A stretch of DNA of 38,198 nt from Candidatus Kerfeldbacteria bacterium RIFOXYC2_FULL_38_9 (lineage in GTDB: Bacteria; Patescibacteriota; Patescibacteriia; UBA9570; XYC2-FULL-38-9): assembly GCA_001818355.1 (NCBI GenBank), contig MHKJ01000034.1:12723-50920 (forward strand). Reading direction: 5' to 3'. Shown here one piece after another: positions 34,401 through 38,198 of this stretch. The notes beneath the pieces are model-generated. The model was not told where the DNA came from. It did not search any database and worked only from the letters and a program-made list of their open reading frames with translations. A program made the translations under genes and the position numbers. Numbering within the stretch: the stretch's first letter is position 1; every line of letters begins with the position of its first letter.

Positions 34401-34856
34401 CAAAAAAATAAAAAATACTTTTTACGCATTTTGCCGCACCATAAAGGAGTGGTGGCGATTTATGAAAAAGGCACTAAAAAGAAAATTGCGCAATTTCGAG
34501 TTTTTAAAAGAAAAATCCAAGCCAGTTTATACGCCTCAAAAAATAATTGGTATGTAGTAGCCATGCCATTGAAAAAAAGTAAGCAGTTAAGAGTTTTTTC
34601 TCTTCATGGTAAATTGTTACATAAAATTAGGTTAAATAAAAAAAAGAAAACACATCGCATATTAGTAACCAATGTTGTAAAGAATAACTCAGCTAAAGAA
34701 TTGGTGGTGGCCAGAAAATTTAAAAAAGCCATAGTTTTATTTAAATTTTTTGTTTTAGATGATCAGGCTCACGTTCAAAAAATTCTCCAAACAACCAAAT
34801 ACCTGAAAAAAGCCAAACCCTTGTCAAAATTAAAACTAGGTGCTATTTTAAAATAG
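31449..34856 (+). CDS. Large secreted PcRGLX/YetA-like protein
   Basis: A 1135-residue exported protein. Residues 1-25 form a signal peptide (KHFFIFISIAVTFG, cleavage near ALA). The N-terminal part TVVFHEEEGIERKNEPVTFG, VPLTQKA and later IPAQFTVTARWGG, IRWVLVD is the RIFT-barrel pattern of PcRGLX/YetA-like (exo-rhamnogalacturonan-lyase-type) proteins. The middle (about residues 560-1000) is rich in aromatic and helical repeats, such as YFMTDYQKAKEAAIEYANQL, suggesting an alpha/alpha toroid. The last 130 residues are a lysine-rich beta domain. A -10-like TATAGT (31438-31443) stands five bases before the ATG. It probably acts on external polysaccharide, though the reaction is unproven. Confidence 0.65.
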   Translation: MKHFFIFISIAVTFGCFYTTTAALAMKTTVVFHEEEGIERKNEPVTFGVPLTQKANILTTNNFGVFDGTGTEIPAQFTVTARWGGTADNTKLPIRWVLVDTQVNVSGNNIATYTISSKKGRGNATGATTGLFLTEDANYYTIQTGATTFRLRKDKFNGFDQVITADNQKIIDSSLQDGLKIVDKNNNTHYASEINFSDIAPATVTEDFDSNTNGQKKYSYNNYRFGSSVEREGAMRIRLRYHGKFAGSFSDESVSGNSDEANLTNYSWQYKENEVSGDDEIEYTVLLDFYAGTGFVRAYVTFENNNSCLIGDTTWTCQGQGSYNSVTVEDFSWLVTPNLKDQALSYKVFGEDQAYQGALNNNENINLYQDSSGGKNWDYYQNLAPRLGAYSKNKAYTLKKDSTVLSTGGTRALGWLDLNDGTNGVVIGVRDFWQNFPKAVSATNDSDNSATVRLGLMPAEFGALHTLRAGEHDTQEVFFYFHNPGQPSANTIATSFNNPLIPVLPAKYYQKTKALGYLQPFSGQTENTGSDFDQWTAYDAYNAASIDTKVSSYYQTTGGDINSILTNIENYDFYGYATYGYHPSDYEARTGTDNHKYDFNNGQLVQFARTALRDFTYGKIWWNMARTANEAMVDSCVLHEPHALQHLWRGGCVQHIFHDQPQIDQFLRQLGAPSPVVAGGIAGWSNYYFMTDYQKAKEAAIEYANQLLWRWDNRNGDGSFLQTLPERELANGLRIFVDTYQLTGEEKYYTAAKEIVTGNELSGREGYYLHCKNPGACTDAEFSAMYESLGVSEGDYDQVRSPITFWKEMMMESLGLFLEVSTVRDEQNSAAHQAAFTALSDRADFFTNYILKTKTKQQMIDEVAGGSAEINFLQNDGLKNYTFVPYHYALNGSGDNVDGNDFQNDETNLSNFHFFGVDGLAYAYKYTNRQQYLDTATAWYQTLARYPFSLGWDNRRYAQIKEAGKWAEYGRTYLGILTEKTAITQKNKKYFLRILPHHKGVVAIYEKGTKKKIAQFRVFKRKIQASLYASKNNWYVVAMPLKKSKQLRVFSLHGKLLHKIRLNKKKKTHRILVTNVVKNNSAKELVVARKFKKAIVLFKFFVLDDQAHVQKILQTTKYLKKAKPLSKLKLGAILK

Positions 34857-34889
34857 CTTGAAAAAGGATTATTAAATTATTTTTAAAAT

Positions 34890-35156
34890 ATGCCAAACAT
34901 TGAATCAGCTAAAAAAGCTTTGCGTCAAAATAAAAAAAGAACCATTCTGAATTTAACCAAAAAAAGAAAAATCAAAGAATTGGTAAAAAAATTAGAAAAA
35001 TCTTTAGTAGCGAGCGAAAAATCAGCAGGAGAAAAATTGTTACAACAATTACACAAAGCTTTAGATAAGGCCGGAAAAACCAACACCATTCATCCTAACA
35101 AGGCCAGTCGTTTAAAATCCAGAGCTCAAAAAAAGTTTAATGCTTTAAAAAAATAA
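34890..35156 (+). CDS. rpsT: 30S ribosomal protein S20
   Basis: An 88-residue basic protein. MPNIESAKKALRQNKKRTIL is the typical start and HPNKASRLKSRAQKKFNAL the conserved C-terminal helix that contacts 16S rRNA. Length and composition are normal. It is 33 bases after the secreted-protein gene and 12 bases before the convergent holA end; the pairing of rpsT with holA is widespread. Confidence 0.95.
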   Translation: MPNIESAKKALRQNKKRTILNLTKKRKIKELVKKLEKSLVASEKSAGEKLLQQLHKALDKAGKTNTIHPNKASRLKSRAQKKFNALKK

Positions 35157-35168
35157 ACAACCAGCGCG

Positions 35169-36098
35169 TTATTTAAGCGGGTTAGTTTTTTCACAAGCCA
35201 TCACCACCAACTGCTCTAACAACACCCACGGGTTGAGGTTGGTGGTTTTGCTTTTATGATCAATGGTCAACAGCCGCCAGTAAAGCCCTAGTAAATTTTT
35301 TAAAGAAAAATAACGAATTTGTTGTCGGGCTTTTTGTAAAACAAAAGGATGTAACTTTAACCCCTGACCGTTGGTTTTTTTTACTTTAATCAAATTAGCC
35401 AAATGTCGACCCAGCATCACAATCAGATATTGAACATTGGTACCGGATTTTAGTTGTTGTTCTAAAAGAATAGTGGCTTGTTTACTGTTTTTTAAACCCA
35501 GGGCGTCGGTTAAATGAAAAATATCATTATCCAGTTGTTCTTGAGCAAATTGCTCTACGATTTTTTTGGTAATGACGGTAGAAAAATTAGCCAGTTTATT
35601 TATTTCCGAAGACAAAGACCAAAGATCGTTGCCAAAAGCGTTAATGAGTTTTTGTGCCGCCTCGTTGTCTATTTTGGCTTGGCGCACAGAGCATTCTTTT
35701 TTAATAAATAACTGTAATTTTGTATGATCCAAGTCACCAAACATTTCCACCACTTCGCTTTGCAGAAGTTTTTTAAAAAGTTTATTGTCTTTACGCGGCG
35801 GTTCGTCGGCATTAAGACAAAGAATGGTATCTACAGCAACACCATCAATTTCCGAAAGCATTTGTTCTTGTGTTTCTTTAGTCAGCGCCCAAATATTTTT
35901 TAAAACCACAAATCTTTTAACCGTAAACAACCCGCCGGATTTTGTGTATTTGCGAAAATCGTCAAGATTAAAATTATCGGCATCTAAGGAAATTACACTT
36001 ACACCCTGTTTATCAAATTTTTCGCAAAAAGCCGTTTTTAGCTTTTGCATCCTTTGGTGCCGCAGATAAGAATTTTTGCCGTGTAAAAATATTACCAT
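35169..36098 (-). CDS. holA: DNA polymerase III delta subunit
   Basis: A 309-residue clamp-loader subunit. It opens MVIFLHGKNSYLRHQRMQKL, the degenerate P-loop of the delta family, followed by DADNFNLDDFRKYTKSGGLF and KRFVVLKN. FGNDLWSLSSEINKLANFS is the middle helical block and GTNVQYLIVMLGRHLANLIK the C-terminal collar domain. I start at ATG 36098 because the family opens with this strand; an upstream in-frame start at 36128 adds ten residues. It opens the sliding clamp, so it partners DnaN. It converges on rpsT. Confidence 0.9.
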   Translation of the reverse strand: MVIFLHGKNSYLRHQRMQKLKTAFCEKFDKQGVSVISLDADNFNLDDFRKYTKSGGLFTVKRFVVLKNIWALTKETQEQMLSEIDGVAVDTILCLNADEPPRKDNKLFKKLLQSEVVEMFGDLDHTKLQLFIKKECSVRQAKIDNEAAQKLINAFGNDLWSLSSEINKLANFSTVITKKIVEQFAQEQLDNDIFHLTDALGLKNSKQATILLEQQLKSGTNVQYLIVMLGRHLANLIKVKKTNGQGLKLHPFVLQKARQQIRYFSLKNLLGLYWRLLTIDHKSKTTNLNPWVLLEQLVVMACEKTNPLK

Positions 36099-36140
36099 AA
36101 TGTTTGGTATTGTGGCACAACGGCTCAAAAAATCAAACCC

Positions 36141-37745
36141 TTACTTTTTTGCAATTTTCCACAATGATTGGAAATGTTTGAGTAACATTTGTCTTGCCGA
36201 CTCGCGTGTAGTTTCAATAGCAAGTGCTTCATCATAATCCCACAGGATCAGTAATGCTGATTTTGGATAAATAATAGTGAGAGAGGGTGTTAATAATTCT
36301 TGATCTAGGAAACGGACTTTACTGAGCTCTAGTTTTGGGTCACCAGAGCGAACTTCTTCAAGGAGCTGTTTTCGCACATCTTCAAAACCAATCATCTGTA
36401 AACGAATGCCGAGTTTGTTTTTCTTTTTTTGATATTCACAAAAAAACTGAAAAAAATGTTCAGGATTTTTTTCTCCATATTGCCCACCATACACATAATA
36501 GGTGTCTCCTTTTTTCATTTCATCTAATTTTCGAAAAATAAGTTGCTCAACATTTTCTCTTCCTGAAATTAATTGTGTATCTTGCTTCCACAAGGCATCA
36601 AAATATAATTTCATGGCACCTCGAATTTCACGTCTTCGAATATCAACAGCCACGGCTTTTTCACCCTGTGCCCAATAGAACAACACAACAGAATCAGGAT
36701 AAATTTCAATTTGCATTGGTGATTCATTATAAGTATCTGAAAATTTTAATTCAGATATTTTTAATTCCGGGTCACCCGCGTACTGCATTTCTTGCATTAA
36801 GAGGTCACGGTCTTTTTCAAACCCTAAATATTGTAAGCGCACACCCTCCTCTACTCTCTCTTTGTGGAATGCTTTAAAGAACGGAAATAGTTCTTTTTCT
36901 GTTCCTGGCTCATAATTTCCCCACAGTACAGAAAATTGATCTCCTTTTTTTAAGGCGCGTAATTTTTGATATCGCAATTTTTTGAGAGCTTCAAGGCCGG
37001 TAATAACAGACGTATCTTGACCCCACAACATTTCGAAATATTCGCGGAAAGAATTTGCCAATGTTTGATTTTTAATAGCAATGATAAAGGGTTCAATATC
37101 ATACAACATGAATGCAACCTGATCTTTCCAAATATCAATACTACTCGGATTTTTCATTTGCTGTGGGAGTAGACGCACCTTTGTGAATGGAATTTTATTT
37201 CGTTTTTGTACAGTGTAATCAATGTCTGTTGGGAACAGCATACGCGCAGGTATGTGCTCTGCGGCACGTTTGTGATGAAATTTTTCCCAAAACGATTCGA
37301 GTGGTTCCTGATTTGCTTTTGAATGAACACCAAGCACCAGAAGCTCGCCACCTTCTGGTGATTTTTTAATATCATCTAATATTTTATATCGATGTGATTT
37401 TAACCCTTCAACACCTTCATAGAGTTTAATTTCATGAGTGGATTCTTGACGCAATGAATTTATTTCATGTGCTACTTCTTGGGCGGCGGTAAGTTGAGAT
37501 TTTGCATCTTGAACGAGAGTGTTTGCATCAGAAAGCTGAAACAAGGCAACGCCACCTTTTGTGGTTTTGAAGGCAAGGTGTTTTTCTACCAACACCTCTA
37601 ATGCTTCATAGACAATGTTTCTATGCAGGTTCGTTTTTTTGATAATGGCCTGTGCTTTGCACTGCCCAATTTCAATGAGTGCTTTGTATACAATGGCTTG
37701 ATTATGGGAAAAGCCGAGCTGTATAAGTTTTTCTGATAAGTCCAT
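36141..37745 (-). CDS. TrmB-like regulator with three tandem sensor modules
   Basis: A 534-residue protein. Residues 1-75 are a winged helix-turn-helix of the TrmB type (LIQLGFSHNQAIVYKALIEI then RNIVYEALEVLVEKH). Residues 76-100 look like a coiled coil. Three similar modules follow: about 104-247 (IKLYEGVEGLKSHRYKIL), 248-395 (SVITGLEALKKLRYQKLRAL) and 396-534 (QLISGRENVEQLIFRKLDEM). Each has the order I-x-G-x-E-x-L, kkGD, a FF-x-F-hk-R block and a final lW. TrmB proteins usually have one sensor; the triple form is unusual. It is divergent from the partial secreted-protein gene across a region with repeated TTGTC boxes, so it may control it. The ligand is unknown. Confidence 0.75.
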   Translation of the reverse strand: MDLSEKLIQLGFSHNQAIVYKALIEIGQCKAQAIIKKTNLHRNIVYEALEVLVEKHLAFKTTKGGVALFQLSDANTLVQDAKSQLTAAQEVAHEINSLRQESTHEIKLYEGVEGLKSHRYKILDDIKKSPEGGELLVLGVHSKANQEPLESFWEKFHHKRAAEHIPARMLFPTDIDYTVQKRNKIPFTKVRLLPQQMKNPSSIDIWKDQVAFMLYDIEPFIIAIKNQTLANSFREYFEMLWGQDTSVITGLEALKKLRYQKLRALKKGDQFSVLWGNYEPGTEKELFPFFKAFHKERVEEGVRLQYLGFEKDRDLLMQEMQYAGDPELKISELKFSDTYNESPMQIEIYPDSVVLFYWAQGEKAVAVDIRRREIRGAMKLYFDALWKQDTQLISGRENVEQLIFRKLDEMKKGDTYYVYGGQYGEKNPEHFFQFFCEYQKKKNKLGIRLQMIGFEDVRKQLLEEVRSGDPKLELSKVRFLDQELLTPSLTIIYPKSALLILWDYDEALAIETTRESARQMLLKHFQSLWKIAKK

Positions 37746-38130
37746 ATAGTTTAATTTTATGCTAATTTTGGCTTATTTATTATTTGTCATTAGTTTAATG
37801 ATAACAGAAAAAGTAATAGTTGTCGAGTCATTATTTTCCGTATGGATAACTTTTTAGCTAATTTTAGCAATTTTTGTCGTGTCATATAAAAATTGTCATC
37901 ATAAAACGATTGACAAAAATGATTTTGTAGAGTATGCTCGGTGGTTCTTTGATAATTTTTTATGGTTCGTTTAATCCTCAGCTGTTTTTTGTACGTGCTC
38001 GTAGCCGTTCCAAGCCCCCGGTCACGGCACTGCGCGCGTTCGAAAAACAGCTTCGGATTAGCTTACCGCTCGTGTTCCATTTTCGGAACCGAGCTGTTCT
38101 CAACGCGCTAACCCATAAGGAGGGTTTTCT
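37746..38130. promoter_or_regulatory. Divergent control region with TTGTC boxes and strong promoter
   Basis: A near-perfect palindrome TTGTCATTA, GTT, TAATGATAA lies at 37784-37804. TTGTCGAGTCAT (37820-37831) and TTGTCGTGTCAT (37874-37885) are direct repeats 54 bp apart, and another TTGTCAT follows at 37893. TTGACA (37910-37915), 17 bases, and TATGCT (37933-37938) form a strong rightward promoter. From about 37980 to the start at 38131 the sequence becomes GC-rich and forms a leader of about 185 bases; no gene is apparent in it. The Shine-Dalgarno AAGGAGG (38118-38124) precedes the ATG. Confidence 0.75.
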
Positions 38131-38198
38131 ATGAAGCGCGCAATCGTTCTCGTTTCCGTTTTTTTGTCCCTGTTCGCCACTGCCGGCCACGCCCAGGC
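38131..38198 (+). CDS. N terminus of an exported protein (cut by window end)
   Basis: Twenty-two codons are visible: MKRAIVLVSVFLSLFATAG and then HAQ. This is a signal peptide with a positive start, a hydrophobic core and a small-residue cleavage site, so the protein is exported. AAGGAGG (38118-38124) is a canonical ribosome binding site seven bases before the ATG. The codons are GC-rich (CGC, GCC, CTC), in contrast with the rest of the window. The mature product is beyond the window end. Confidence 0.75.
   Translation, partial: MKRAIVLVSVFLSLFATAGHAQ

Noticed and set aside
37934..38134. Open frames on both strands in the GC-rich leader
   Set aside because: They overlap the promoter, lack ribosome binding sites, and conflict with the well-supported start at 38131.

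Overview
The window is AT-rich, gene-dense bacterial chromosome carrying a replication origin neighbourhood. The core genes use the standard code (TGA is a stop, for example at the end of uvrB). Compact genes, a short YidC without a periplasmic domain, many promoters whose -10 box sits only a few bases before the start codon, a PilT-type motor ATPase, and a 2-oxoacid:ferredoxin oxidoreductase beside housekeeping genes all fit a member of the Candidate Phyla Radiation (Patescibacteria, Parcubacteria-like). That placement is inference from gene content and style; no 16S rRNA or other phylogenetic marker search was possible.

Layout. 1-4119 is accessory DNA: a P-loop kinase gene ending at an attC-like inverted-repeat site, a glycosyltransferase-like gene, a decayed Fic/HTH gene that still has its promoter and palindromic operator, a DUF6714-like gene, a TraB-like gene with an internal twin-arginine segment, and a long imperfect inverted repeat. 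4120-13292 is core: rny, ymdB, HU, a NahK-like kinase, tRNA-Arg and tRNA-Lys, a [2Fe-2S] ferredoxin, an acyltransferase, korA-korB, and pilT on the opposite strand. 13420-14907 is a small accessory island with a GNAT acetyltransferase, an unknown gene and a BrnT/BrnA-like toxin-antitoxin pair. 14950-19741 is the origin block: yidC-yidD-rnpA-rpmH leftward, dnaA-dnaN-dciA rightward, with DnaA-box-like sites and an AT-rich tract between dnaA and dnaN. 19738-28773 holds a class A penicillin-binding protein, tyrS, a HAD phosphatase, a lipid-linked-sugar glycosyltransferase, uvrB (preceded by two copies of a palindromic operator) and a RibL/TagD-like nucleotidyltransferase.

28809-31424 is the most unusual part. 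Four small same-strand genes (HD-domain nucleotidase, unknown protein, SET-domain protein with post-SET zinc motif, SET-domain protein without it) are separated by sites with the hallmarks of integron attC recombination sites: RYYYAAC-like left ends, GTTRRRY-like right ends followed by a shared GAAATT-like run, and inverted repeats between them. Two of these sites are about 90 percent alike over 100 bp although 2 kb apart. Distances between successive right ends are about 751, 687 and 573 bp, which is the size of integron gene cassettes. No integrase gene is in the window, so it would be a cassette cluster lacking an integrase here. A related site ends the kinase gene at the window start.

31449-38198 holds a large secreted PcRGLX/YetA-like protein, rpsT, holA, a TrmB-like regulator with three tandem sensor modules, and, after a regulatory region with repeated TTGTC boxes, the start of a secreted-protein gene whose GC-rich leader and strong Shine-Dalgarno site differ from everything else here.
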